NCBI GenBank assembly: GCA_951813295.1
Contig: CATOTI010000003.1
Coordinates: 248,001-312,000 of the forward strand
Direction of reading: 5' to 3'
Source: an uncultured Pseudomonadales bacterium
Lineage (GTDB): Bacteria; Pseudomonadota; Gammaproteobacteria; Pseudomonadales; Azotimanducaceae
DNA length: 64,000 nucleotides
In this document: positions 25,075-34,298 of the stretch, piece after piece
Layout of the letters: each line of letters opens with the position of its first letter
Numbering within the stretch: position 1 is the stretch's first letter
The notes under the pieces: generated by a model
What the model was told of the DNA's origin: nothing
The model's input: the letters and a program-made list of their open reading frames with translations, nothing else
The model's database searches: none
Program-made: the position numbers and the translations under genes

Positions 25075-28000
25075 AGCCGATCATTGCCTGGTTTGCGCGT
25101 AACCACGTCGCGGCCAATCTGATGATGGGCCTGATCGTCCTCGCGGGCCTCGTCAGCTTGCCGCAGATGCCGATGAAGTCCTTCCCGGACATCGACATTC
25201 CCGTGATCAACATTTCGGTCGCCTATCTCGGCGCCGCGCCCGAGGAAGTCGAGGAAGGCGTTTGTGTCCGGATCGAGGAGGAACTCGAAGGCATCGAGGG
25301 CGTGAAAGAAATTCGCTCCAACGCCAACGAAGGTTTCTGTTCGGTTTCGGTGGAGCTTTTCGAGAGTGCCGACGAGAGCCGCGCGCTCGACGACGTCAAG
25401 AACCGGGTCGATTCCATCGTCACGTTTCCTGAACAAACCGAACGCCCGATCGTCAACCTCGTGTCGCCGACCCGTAGCGTCCTGCAGGTCGCGATGACAG
25501 GGCCTAGTGATGAACGGGTCTTGAAGGAACTGGCCTATCAGGTGCGCGACGACATCACGAAGCTGCCGGGTGTCACTCAGGCGAGTGTGCTGAACGCGCG
25601 CCCCTACGAAATCTCGATCGAAGTCTCGGAGGCGTCGTTGAACCGCAACGGGCTGACGTTCGATCAGGTCGCGGCGGCGGTGCGTCGGGGATCACTGGAC
25701 CTCCCCGGCGGTTCGATCAAGACCGAGGCGGGCGAGATTCTGCTGCGCACGAAGGGCCAGGCCTATTGGGGTGAGGAGTACGAGAATCTCGTCGTCGAAA
25801 CCCGCACCGACGGCACCCGCCTGTACCTCAGGGACGTCGCCCAGGTCGTCGATGGTTTCGCCGACACGGACCAGACGTTGCGTTTCAACGGAAAGCCCGG
25901 TGCGCTGATTCAGGTCTCCCGAATGGGCGAGCAGGACGTGCAGGTGATCAGTGAGTCCGTGAAGGCGTTTCTCGTCGAAGCCGAGAAGCGGTTGCCGGAG
26001 GAGGTCGAACTCACGGTCTGGAACGATGACTCGGTGATCCTCGACGATCGCCTGACGACGCTGATCGAGAGCGGACGCCAGGGCTTCTTGATGGTGCTGA
26101 TTCTCCTGGCTCTCTTCCTCCGCCCGCGACTCGCCTTCTGGGTCAGTATCGGTGTGCCCGTCGCATTCCTCGGCGCGATCTTCCTCACCAACGCCCTGGG
26201 TCTTTCGATCGATGCGATCTCGACCTTCGGGTTCATCCTGGTGCTCGGCATTCTCGTCGACGACGCGATCGTGGTTGGCGAGAACGTGCACTCGCGACAC
26301 CAGGAAGGCATGGGCCTCCTCGAGGGCGCTATCGAAGGGGCACAGCGCGTGACGATCCCCGTCACGTTCGGCGTGTTCACGACCGTTGCCGCCTTCCTGC
26401 CGCTCATCTTCGGGATCGGCTTCATGGGACAGGTGATGGGCGTGATTTCGACGACGGTCATCTGCTGCCTGGTGTTTTCCCTGGTGGAATCACAGATGGT
26501 CCTGCCGGCACACCTGGGCCACACGAATACCAAGTCGGCGTCGGCGGAAGTCGGACTCGTGCTGTTGCCGATCGGCGCGATCGTGCTGATCGGCTTCGCC
26601 GACGACCTGCGCACCTACGTCGGGCTTGCGGTCGGTGTCGTGGCGACGTTCTTTGCGTTGCATCTCGCCGGTTGGTTCGCGCCGATCGCCGAGCGTTTCG
26701 TGGCGGTCCAGCGACGGTTCGCCGATGGCCTGCAGTATCTGATCCAAAATCCGTTTCGTGCCGCCGTCACGCGGGCGATCTCGGCGCGCTACGTCACCGC
26801 CATGCTCGCGGTGGTGGCGCTCATGTCGGCGGCGGCTATCCTGATCTCCGGCCGGTTGCCGTTCTCGTTCTTCCCGCCGCTCGCGTCGGACCGGGTCGTT
26901 GCACAACTCACGATGCCGTTAGGCACCAGCGCGCGCGTGACGAATCAGGCGATTCAGACGCTCGAAGCGTCAGCCGGGCGGATGAAGGTGGAGCTCAACA
27001 ATGAGTTTCCAGAAGCCCCGCCCGTGACCCACATCATGGCGGTGATCGGGGATCAGCCGTCCCAGGGCAACGGGCCCCCCGATACGTCCGGTGGGTCGGG
27101 TGGTTCGACCGCCAAGGGGCACTTCGGTGAGGTGGTTTTGCAGCTCACGCCGAGCGAAACGCGTGATATCACAACACGTGAAGTCGCGGACCGTTGGCGG
27201 GAAGTGAACGGGCCCATTGCGGATGCGATCGAGCTCAAGTTCAACACCAGCCTGATCAGCGTCGGCAACGACATCGACATCCAACTCGAAGGTGAGGATG
27301 TAGAAGAGCTACGCGAACTGGCCGCGAAGTTGCGGTTCAAGTTGGCGGAATATCCCGGCGTCGTGGACATCACGGATTCGTTCCGTTCCGGCAAACAGGA
27401 ACTGAAGCTCGACATCCTGCCGAGTGGCGAAGCGCTCGGACTCTCACTAGGCGACCTCGCCCAGCAGGTCCGTCAGGCGTTCTACGGCGAGGAGGCGCAA
27501 CGAATCCAACGCGGTCGGGACGACGTGCGTGTCATGGTGCGCTACACGGAGGAAGAGCGGCGCACCGTCGCCGCGCTCGACACCATGCGTATTCGTACAC
27601 CCGACGGCTCGCAAGTGCCGTTTGCGACGGTTGCGAGAGCCGAATTAGGGCGTGGCTTTTCGACGATTCGACGCTCCGAATCCCGCCGCGTCGTCAACGT
27701 CGTCGCGGACGTCGATCGAACGCAAATCACGGCCAACGAAGTGCTCGCCGACCTGAACGACGGACCGATCCAGGAGATCATGGCGCCGCATCCACGGATC
27801 TCCTACAGCCTCGAAGGGGCCCAGGCGGACCAGACGGAGTCGATCGCCAGCCTGATTCCTCTCTACGTTCTTGCGCTCTTTGTCATCTTCGCGCTGCTTG
27901 CGATCCCGCTGCGTTCCTACGCTCTGCCGATCATCATCATGAGTGTCATCCCGTTCGCGTTCGTCGGGGCGATCTGGGGCCACCTGATCATGAAGACGTT

Positions 28001-28415
28001 CGGCTACGTTTCCGGCCTTGCGATGATGTCGATGCTGGGCGTCACGGCGGCGTCGGGCGTCGTGGTGAATTCGAGCCTCGTGCTGGTTCACAACGTGCAC
28101 CATCGATTGGAGAACGGCGAGCAATTGATCGAGGCCGTAATCAACGCGTCGGTTTCTCGTTGTCGGCCCATCCTGCTGACCTCCCTCACAACGTTTGTCG
28201 GCTTGTCGCCGCTCATGTTCAAGGAGTCGGTCCCGGCGCAGTTCCTCGTGCCGATGGCGGTCTCGCTGGCATTCGGGGTGGCGTTCTCGACGCTCGTGAC
28301 GCTCTTCGTCGTACCGTCCGGTTACATCATCATCAACGATATCCAGCGAGCGTTCGGTCGGGTCTTTGCCGGTTCCGGAGGCGGTGACCTGCAGGGGCAG
28401 GTCGAGGGTTCATGA
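25071..28415 (+). CDS. RND-family multidrug efflux permease
   Basis: A 1114-residue inner-membrane proton-drug antiporter of the AcrB/MMPL-RND type. The first half carries Ala-Pro-Glu-Glu-Val-Glu, porter-domain strands and the TM4 pair in Leu-Val-Asp-Asp-Ala-Ile-Val-Val-Gly-Glu-Asn; the second half repeats the fold. It is somewhat longer than usual. Around residues 490-540 the central cytoplasmic linker holds two extra hydrophobic stretches (about 26560-26670), which I read as an added pair of membrane helices. ATG 25071 overlaps the adaptor stop by four bases, so the pump is translationally coupled. Confidence 0.93.
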   Translation: MKPIIAWFARNHVAANLMMGLIVLAGLVSLPQMPMKSFPDIDIPVINISVAYLGAAPEEVEEGVCVRIEEELEGIEGVKEIRSNANEGFCSVSVELFESADESRALDDVKNRVDSIVTFPEQTERPIVNLVSPTRSVLQVAMTGPSDERVLKELAYQVRDDITKLPGVTQASVLNARPYEISIEVSEASLNRNGLTFDQVAAAVRRGSLDLPGGSIKTEAGEILLRTKGQAYWGEEYENLVVETRTDGTRLYLRDVAQVVDGFADTDQTLRFNGKPGALIQVSRMGEQDVQVISESVKAFLVEAEKRLPEEVELTVWNDDSVILDDRLTTLIESGRQGFLMVLILLALFLRPRLAFWVSIGVPVAFLGAIFLTNALGLSIDAISTFGFILVLGILVDDAIVVGENVHSRHQEGMGLLEGAIEGAQRVTIPVTFGVFTTVAAFLPLIFGIGFMGQVMGVISTTVICCLVFSLVESQMVLPAHLGHTNTKSASAEVGLVLLPIGAIVLIGFADDLRTYVGLAVGVVATFFALHLAGWFAPIAERFVAVQRRFADGLQYLIQNPFRAAVTRAISARYVTAMLAVVALMSAAAILISGRLPFSFFPPLASDRVVAQLTMPLGTSARVTNQAIQTLEASAGRMKVELNNEFPEAPPVTHIMAVIGDQPSQGNGPPDTSGGSGGSTAKGHFGEVVLQLTPSETRDITTREVADRWREVNGPIADAIELKFNTSLISVGNDIDIQLEGEDVEELRELAAKLRFKLAEYPGVVDITDSFRSGKQELKLDILPSGEALGLSLGDLAQQVRQAFYGEEAQRIQRGRDDVRVMVRYTEEERRTVAALDTMRIRTPDGSQVPFATVARAELGRGFSTIRRSESRRVVNVVADVDRTQITANEVLADLNDGPIQEIMAPHPRISYSLEGAQADQTESIASLIPLYVLALFVIFALLAIPLRSYALPIIIMSVIPFAFVGAIWGHLIMKTFGYVSGLAMMSMLGVTAASGVVVNSSLVLVHNVHHRLENGEQLIEAVINASVSRCRPILLTSLTTFVGLSPLMFKESVPAQFLVPMAVSLAFGVAFSTLVTLFVVPSGYIIINDIQRAFGRVFAGSGGGDLQGQVEGS

Positions 28416-28544
28416 CGGCGTTTCGGAACTGCCTTGGCAATCGTTGGACGGCGGCGTTCGCTTCGGGCCTGACGAATCTCGACGTTGTCTCGGCGAACGA
28501 TCCTCGCGCCGCATCACCGTCGGATAACGCTTTGCGCCCAACGC

Positions 28545-29582
28545 TTATCCGTTGAGTTCCGTTCGCACGATCCTGGCGGCAGCGGCTAGCGATTGGAGCT
28601 TGCCGAATGCCGCCTCCCGGCGCAGGTACTTCATTCCGCAGTCGGGTGACGGCATCAGACGCGATGGTGCGACGAAGGGCAACGCGCGCCGAATCCGCTC
28701 CGCGAGCACAGCCGGCTCTTCGATTTCGTTGGTCGCAAGATCGACGACGCCGAGCATGATGGTCTTGTCGGTGAAACTCTTGAACACGCCGAGATCGAGG
28801 TGCGGCTGCGCGGCTTCGACCGAGATCTGATTGGCGCGGCAATCCGCGAGCTGCTCGAGAAAACGGTAAGCCTTGGGTTTGTCTCGCGAGACGACGAAGC
28901 CGTAGCCGAAACAGAGGTGAATCGCCGTCGTGGTAGAAACGTTCTCAAGTGCACGATTGATCGCTTTGACGGCGTATGCGTTCGCAGCATCCGGATCATT
29001 GCGCAACCACGGCTCGTCCAGTTGAATCACGTCGGCGCCGGCAGCAGCGAGATCGAGTGCTTCGGCGTTGACGGCCTCGGCATAAGCCATCGCGGCGGCT
29101 TCGCCGTCGCCGTAGAACTCGTCCTTTGCCTGCAGGCTCATCGTAAAAGGCCCCGGGAGCGTGATTTTTGCCGCCTTGGTGGTATGACGTTTGAGGAACT
29201 CGAGGTCCTCGACTTCGACGGGACCTCGCCGGCGGATCGGCCCGACGATACGAGGCACGGGGACGCTGAATTCGCGTCCTGCGAGTAGGTGCGGATTCTC
29301 GTCGTCGGCGCCGTCGAGGGCGGTCGCGAATCGATTGGAGTAACTCTCCCGGCGAATCTCGCCGTCGGTGATGATGTCGATGCCGGCATTCTCTTGCGCC
29401 CGAATCGCGAGCACGGTCGCGTCGTTTTGCGCGGACTCGAGGTGCTCGTTGTCGACCCGCCAGATGCCGCGTTGCCTGACGCGGGGGACTCCCGCGTCGA
29501 TCAGCCGAGAACGGTCAACCAGCCAATCGGGTTGTGGATAGCTACCGACGACTGCCGTGGGAAGAATCGAAGGAATGGTCAT
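28545..29582 (-). CDS. MetE C-terminal-like (core-MetE) Zn-dependent methyltransferase
   Basis: A 345-residue protein matching only the C-terminal catalytic barrel of cobalamin-independent methionine synthase; the N-terminal half is absent. The zinc ligands are in place: His222-x-Cys224, Glu256 and Cys315, with Gln-Leu-Asp-Glu-Pro before them. Stand-alone proteins of this type include core-MetE methyltransferases and epoxyalkane:coenzyme M transferases, which transfer an alkyl group to a thiol. The start at 29582 is chosen over the open frame from 29663. It follows the PLP decarboxylase by 77 bases, probably in one transcript. Confidence 0.85.
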   Translation of the reverse strand: MTIPSILPTAVVGSYPQPDWLVDRSRLIDAGVPRVRQRGIWRVDNEHLESAQNDATVLAIRAQENAGIDIITDGEIRRESYSNRFATALDGADDENPHLLAGREFSVPVPRIVGPIRRRGPVEVEDLEFLKRHTTKAAKITLPGPFTMSLQAKDEFYGDGEAAAMAYAEAVNAEALDLAAAGADVIQLDEPWLRNDPDAANAYAVKAINRALENVSTTTAIHLCFGYGFVVSRDKPKAYRFLEQLADCRANQISVEAAQPHLDLGVFKSFTDKTIMLGVVDLATNEIEEPAVLAERIRRALPFVAPSRLMPSPDCGMKYLRREAAFGKLQSLAAAARIVRTELNG

Positions 29583-29659
29583 GGCATCTCCGTGTGAGCG
29601 GATGGAGGCGCGCGTCGATGAGTCGTGAACCGCGTCGCTCGGGGCGCTTCTCGACGGCG

Positions 29660-31060
29660 TCATTCTTTGATGAGCTCCGTGAGGATGTCGTAGACGGACA
29701 GAACGTCGTCACGGGTGCAGTCGAACTGGCCGGCCTGAAAGCGAATCACGAAATCGTCGCCGCGTTTGGTCTGCGTGAGATACGTCCGTCCGTCATCGTT
29801 GATGCGTTTGAGCAATGCCTCGCTTGCTTCGTTGGCATGGGTGTCGGGCGGCGCGTACTGGAAGGTGAAGAGCGACAGACGCGGCTCGGTGGTGATTCGA
29901 AAGTCATCATGCGTGCGAATCTTCTCGGCGAGTTCGCCCGCCCATGCCACGTGATGGCGGATGCGGGTACGTAGTCCTTCGAGGCCGTATGCGCGCAGTA
30001 GGAACCAGAGCTTCAGAGCTCTAAAGCGCCGGCCGAGCGGTGTCGTCCACTCGTTGTAGTTGACGATCGTGTCTTGATCGAGGGTCTCGAGATAGTCCGG
30101 TCGCAGGCTCAGCGTGCGGACCTGATCGGTCGGATCGGCGAGAAACTGGATCGAGCAATCGAACTGTGCGCCGAGCCATTTGTGCGGATTGAAGACGATG
30201 CTGTCGGCGCCGTCGATACCCGTCCAGATGGATCGAAACTCGGGACAGACCATGGCCGAACCCGCCCAGGCGGCGTCGACGTGCGTGTAGAGCCCTTCGT
30301 CCCGAGCGATTTCGATGATCTCGTCCGGTCGGTCGGATGCGCCGATCGAAGTACCGCCGATGCACAGCACAATACCGGCTGGTGTCATTCCAGCCGCACG
30401 GTCCGCTGCGATGGCTTGGCGCAGCGCGTCCGGGCGCATCGCAAATTCTTGATTCGTCGGAATTTTGACGAGGTTGTCCTGCCCGATCCCCGCGATCCAC
30501 ACGGCTTTGTCGACCGACGAATGCGTTTCTGCGGAAGCGTAGATCCGCGCGGGTTTCTCGCCCGCGCTACCCGATGAGATCCCGCGCCACTCGTACGCGC
30601 GCTCGCGCATCGTGAGGACGGCCGTGAGCGTTGCGGTCGATGCGCTGTCGTGCACGACGCCCTGGAAATGCGGCTCGAGCCCCAACGCGTCGCGCATCCA
30701 CTCGACCATGCGCGTCTCCATCTCGGTGGCGGCGGGAGACGTCTGCCAGAGCATGCACTGGGCGGCCATCACCGAGACGATTTGCTCGGCGATCATCGAT
30801 GCTGGTGCCGCGTTTGCGGGGAAATACGCAAAGAAGCGCGGGTGCTGCCAGTGTGTCATCGCGTCGGGGACGATGCGTTCGAAGTCGGCAAGAATCGTCG
30901 CCATCGACTCGCCTTGCTCGGGCGCGGTCTTCGGGAGTTGCGCCAACACGTCGCCCGGGTCGGTCGGCGCCCGCACGGATCGATCCGCGATCGTCGTGAG
31001 GTATCGTTGGGCCCATTCGGCCACTCGCTTCGACCAGCGTTCGTAATCTGAATACTTCAT
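29660..31060 (-). CDS. PLP-dependent aromatic-L-amino-acid decarboxylase (group II)
   Basis: A 466-residue fold-type I enzyme of the DOPA/tryptophan decarboxylase group. Seen are the active-site Lys294 in Asn-Pro-His-Lys-Trp-Leu-Gly, Asp262 in His-Val-Asp-Ala-Ala-Trp-Ala-Gly, the ring-stacking His180 in Glu-Thr-His-Ser-Ser, and a Pro-Arg-Phe-Phe-Ala-Tyr-Phe segment near 74-80. It converts an aromatic L-amino acid to the amine and CO2. Transcribed ahead of the MetE-like gene and divergent from the monooxygenase at 31184. Whether substrate is Tyr, Trp, Phe or DOPA cannot be told. Confidence 0.92.
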   Translation of the reverse strand: MKYSDYERWSKRVAEWAQRYLTTIADRSVRAPTDPGDVLAQLPKTAPEQGESMATILADFERIVPDAMTHWQHPRFFAYFPANAAPASMIAEQIVSVMAAQCMLWQTSPAATEMETRMVEWMRDALGLEPHFQGVVHDSASTATLTAVLTMRERAYEWRGISSGSAGEKPARIYASAETHSSVDKAVWIAGIGQDNLVKIPTNQEFAMRPDALRQAIAADRAAGMTPAGIVLCIGGTSIGASDRPDEIIEIARDEGLYTHVDAAWAGSAMVCPEFRSIWTGIDGADSIVFNPHKWLGAQFDCSIQFLADPTDQVRTLSLRPDYLETLDQDTIVNYNEWTTPLGRRFRALKLWFLLRAYGLEGLRTRIRHHVAWAGELAEKIRTHDDFRITTEPRLSLFTFQYAPPDTHANEASEALLKRINDDGRTYLTQTKRGDDFVIRFQAGQFDCTRDDVLSVYDILTELIKE

Positions 31061-31183
31061 GTTGCGGTGTAATTACTCCATGTCCTTCGGTTGGCATCGA
31101 ACGGTCGATGACAGCACGCGCGTTCGCTCGGTGGACGCCCTGGGCTAGGATGGCGGTTCCAAGCGACTGAAGGGGAGTCGATC

Positions 31184-32794
31184 GTGACCGAACAGGATCG
31201 TTACGACGCCGTCATTGTCGGCGCAGGTTTTTCCGGCCTCTACATGCTGCACCACCTACGCGAACTCGGGTTCTCCGCCGTTGTTCTCGATCGTGCCGCG
31301 GGTGTTGGTGGTACGTGGTACTGGAACCGCTATCCCGGTGCGCGGTGCGACGTCGAGAGCCTCGTCTATTCCTACTCTTTCTCCGGAGATCTCGAGCAGG
31401 AGTGGGAGTGGACGGAAAAGTATCCCACCCAGCCGGAGATCCTTCGATATGCGAATCACGTCGCCGATCGTTTCGACCTTCGACGCGACATCCGTTTCGA
31501 AACGGGTGTCGAGAAAGCCCGTTGGGACGACGCGGCGAATACCTGGACGATCGAGACGGACACCGGTTCAACCATCGTCGCGCATCACTACATCATGGCA
31601 ACGGGCTGTCTGTCGCACCGGAAGTTCGCCGAAGTCCCCGGCGTCGACGACTACCAGGGCGAGACCTATCACACCGGTCGCTGGCCGCATGAAGGGGTCG
31701 ATTTCACGGGTAAGCGGGTCGGCATCATCGGCACGGGATCGTCGGCGATTCAATCGATCCCCATCATTGCCGCCGAGGCCGAGCATCTAACGGTGTTCCA
31801 ACGCACGCCGAACTTCTCCCTGCCGGCGAACAATCGGCTGTTGAGTGCCGGTGAGCAGGAGACGATGAAGGCGAACTACCGCGATCATCGAGAGGCGGCA
31901 CGGACGTCCGGATTTGGAATCCCCAACCCGGAGCCGGAAAAGTCGGCCCTGGAAGCGACGGAAGAAGAACGCCAGGCGGCCTACGAGGCGGCGTGGGAGG
32001 CCGGCCATCTGGTGCGGATGCTGCTGTCGTTCAACGACATGATCACGAACAAAGAAGCCAACGAGACGGCCTGCGAATTCGTTCGGGAGAAGATCCGCTC
32101 CATCGTCACGGATGCCCAGGTCGCCGAAGACCTCTGCCCCTACAATCACCCGATCGGGACCAAGCGACCGTGCCTCGACACGGGTTACTACGCGACGTAC
32201 AACCGCGACAACGTCGACCTCGTCAACTTGCGTCGGACGCCGATCGAAGCATTCACGCCGAACGGCATCAAAACCAGCGGCAAGGAATACGAGTTCGACG
32301 CGATCGTCTTCGCGACGGGTTTCGACGCGATGACTGGCGCACTCGTCGCTGTCGATATCGAGGGCAAGGACGGCGTCACGCTGAAAGAGAAGTGGCAGGA
32401 CGGGCCGCGCACCTTCCTCGGTCTTCTGGTGAACGGATTCCCTAACTTCTACACGATCACCGGCCCGACGAGCCCCTCAGTGTTCTCCAACATGATGGTC
32501 TCGATCGAGCAGCACGTGGAGTGGGTCGGCGCCTGTATGGCCAATCTGCGCGAGACGGGCAAAGTCGCGATCGAGCCGACGGTTGAAGCCGAGGATTACT
32601 GGGTCGAGCACAACAACGAAGCCGGCGACGAGACGCTCTATCCGCTCGCCGAGTCCTGGTACATGGGCTCTAACGTGCCCGGTAAGCCGCGTGTGCTCAT
32701 GCCGTATATCGGCGGCGTGGGTGTGTATCGCGAGGAGTGTGACGAGATCGTGGCCGATGGCTATCGCGGCTGCGTTTTGACGGACGCCGCCTGA
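31184..32794 (+). CDS. Baeyer-Villiger-type flavin monooxygenase (CHMO-like)
   Basis: A 536-residue class B flavoprotein monooxygenase. Two Rossmann motifs occur at Gly13-x-Gly-x-x-Gly18 and about Gly183-x-Gly-x-x-Ala188. The segment Tyr157-x-Gly-x3-His-x3-Trp167 matches the Baeyer-Villiger fingerprint Phe-x-Gly-x3-His-x3-Trp with Tyr for Phe. The Gly-Gly-Thr-Trp-Tyr-Trp-Asn-Arg-Tyr-Pro-Gly block near 42-52 is typical of cyclohexanone monooxygenase relatives. It should insert oxygen next to a ketone using NADPH and O2. The GTG start follows AGGGGAG. Substrate unknown. Confidence 0.9.
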   Translation: MTEQDRYDAVIVGAGFSGLYMLHHLRELGFSAVVLDRAAGVGGTWYWNRYPGARCDVESLVYSYSFSGDLEQEWEWTEKYPTQPEILRYANHVADRFDLRRDIRFETGVEKARWDDAANTWTIETDTGSTIVAHHYIMATGCLSHRKFAEVPGVDDYQGETYHTGRWPHEGVDFTGKRVGIIGTGSSAIQSIPIIAAEAEHLTVFQRTPNFSLPANNRLLSAGEQETMKANYRDHREAARTSGFGIPNPEPEKSALEATEEERQAAYEAAWEAGHLVRMLLSFNDMITNKEANETACEFVREKIRSIVTDAQVAEDLCPYNHPIGTKRPCLDTGYYATYNRDNVDLVNLRRTPIEAFTPNGIKTSGKEYEFDAIVFATGFDAMTGALVAVDIEGKDGVTLKEKWQDGPRTFLGLLVNGFPNFYTITGPTSPSVFSNMMVSIEQHVEWVGACMANLRETGKVAIEPTVEAEDYWVEHNNEAGDETLYPLAESWYMGSNVPGKPRVLMPYIGGVGVYREECDEIVADGYRGCVLTDAA

Positions 32795-32862
32795 CGAGGG
32801 GTACGGACCTTGGATAGGTCGACGGGTGGGAGCGGGCCGGCAACGACGGTTCGCTCGGCCGA

Positions 32863-34047
32863 CTAGATCCCCGACACGAATTCGCCGATCACGCCGCTCG
32901 CTTCCGCTAGATGAGCGCGCCCATCGGCGCCGCTGTAGTAATGCGTCGCGCCTTTGACCATATGGATCCGCTTGTTGTCGTGACCGATGGCGTCAAAAAG
33001 CCGGCTCGTGTGACTCGGCGTGCAGGCGTCGTCCGCGGTGTTGCCGATCACGAGGGCGGGAATGCTGATCCTCGCGCCCGAATCAATCGCATCGCAGCGC
33101 GCGTCGTCGATACTCCACTGGCTCAACCAACTGCGCAGCGTGCAAAAGCGGGCTAATCCGACGGGACCATCGTTGACGATTTTCGGGTCGCCGAGATAAC
33201 AGATGCCGGGCTCGCGATCGCTCGGTTCGATGGATGGATCGAGCCAGCGTGGATCGGCCATCGTGCCGTGCACCGTAAAAGCGAATTCGCTGAACGGGCT
33301 GTCAGAGGCGCGAATCGCGTCGAGTCTGGTCTTGACCCATGCGGTGATCCGTCGGTTGCGAGCCATCTGCGCGTCGGCGAAACGGGCCAGGAAACCGGCG
33401 GAATAGGGCGGCTGATTCGGATTGTCCGGGTCGTAGAGGTTGAGATTGCGATCCCGAACCTCCGGCCGCGCTTCATCGGCGATGGAAGGGTCGATCCATT
33501 CGGTGAAGATGCGGTGCCGGCTGACATGCGCGGCGAGCATCATGATCGCGTCGGCGGCCGGCATTCGTTCCGCAGCGACCATGTATTCGTCACCGGCGGC
33601 CGTGTCGCGGATGCCATCACCCGCTTCCGCCAGCGCCTGGTACCACATCGACAACGACCCGCCGCCGGACCAGCCCGCCAGCACGATCTTGGAGTAGCCG
33701 AGTCGCTCCTTCGCGTCCGTGATGGCTTCGCCGAGATCACAAGCGACCTTCTCCATGATCAGCGCGTAGTCGGCGCCGCGGTATCGGGAGTTCGCCCACA
33801 GCACGTGGTGACCTTGTCGAGCGAGTTCTCGCACCATGGGCAGATACATGCCGCCCCCGACCGGGTGCATGAAGACGATGAGCGTCTCGGCTGGCGTGCT
33901 TTTTGGTCTGATCAGGTGGCAGTCGAGACCAACGACTGCGCCACCACCGCCATAAACGTCGCTGTAAGTCGCGTTCTCGCGGAAGCCGACGCTAAAGGCC
34001 ACGCGCTCGCAGCCTTTGGGTGTGCCGGGAATTGTCGCGTCCGCCAT
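32863..34047 (-). CDS. Alpha/beta hydrolase, unknown substrate
   Basis: A 394-residue alpha/beta hydrolase with the nucleophile Ser127 in Gly-Trp-Ser-Gly-Gly-Gly, an upstream His-Pro-Val-Gly-Gly-Gly oxyanion turn (about 61-66), and a C-terminal Thr-His-Tyr-Tyr giving the probable catalytic His. The insertion between core strands is large (about residues 165-300), giving a cap domain. No signal peptide. It is transcribed alone between two plus-strand oxygenase genes. An esterase, lactonase or C-C hydrolase acting after the neighbouring monooxygenase is possible. Confidence 0.8.
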   Translation of the reverse strand: MADATIPGTPKGCERVAFSVGFRENATYSDVYGGGGAVVGLDCHLIRPKSTPAETLIVFMHPVGGGMYLPMVRELARQGHHVLWANSRYRGADYALIMEKVACDLGEAITDAKERLGYSKIVLAGWSGGGSLSMWYQALAEAGDGIRDTAAGDEYMVAAERMPAADAIMMLAAHVSRHRIFTEWIDPSIADEARPEVRDRNLNLYDPDNPNQPPYSAGFLARFADAQMARNRRITAWVKTRLDAIRASDSPFSEFAFTVHGTMADPRWLDPSIEPSDREPGICYLGDPKIVNDGPVGLARFCTLRSWLSQWSIDDARCDAIDSGARISIPALVIGNTADDACTPSHTSRLFDAIGHDNKRIHMVKGATHYYSGADGRAHLAEASGVIGEFVSGI

Positions 34048-34203
34048 GGTCGTTCCTCGATTTCGTTCGCGTGGTTCAGGGCGCTCTTCTCGAGCGATCG
34101 CGCGCCAGGCGAGCGTAAATCAAATCGATGTCGCGGACCGATAGCGCCCACAAGACGGGTGTCGCGTCATCAGAGGGGTTGCCGATCGATACCGATGTCG
34201 GGA

Positions 34204-34230
34204 CGCGCCATGCTTTTTGCGTGTGGCGCG
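34204..34230. repeat. 7-bp hairpin arms in the 5' region of the LLM gene
   Basis: CGCGCCA (34204-34210) and TGGCGCG (34224-34230) form perfect inverted arms with a 13-base loop, in the 251-base gap between the divergent hydrolase (start 34047) and LLM (start 34299) genes. It could be an operator or a leader hairpin; there is no T-run to make it a terminator. Nothing else is clear in this gap except a GGAGGATGG ribosome-binding site right before 34299. Confidence 0.25.
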
Positions 34231-34298
34231 CGGCGCAAAGTCGTTCCTGAAATCAATAGAATCGTCGTCGCGTAGCGGACGTTCCTGACGGAGGATGG

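Noticed and set aside
28521..28551. Hairpin CGGATAA...TTATCCG as a terminator of the MetE-like gene
   Set aside because: The stem has a bulge and overlaps the stop codon, and no T-run follows on the minus strand.
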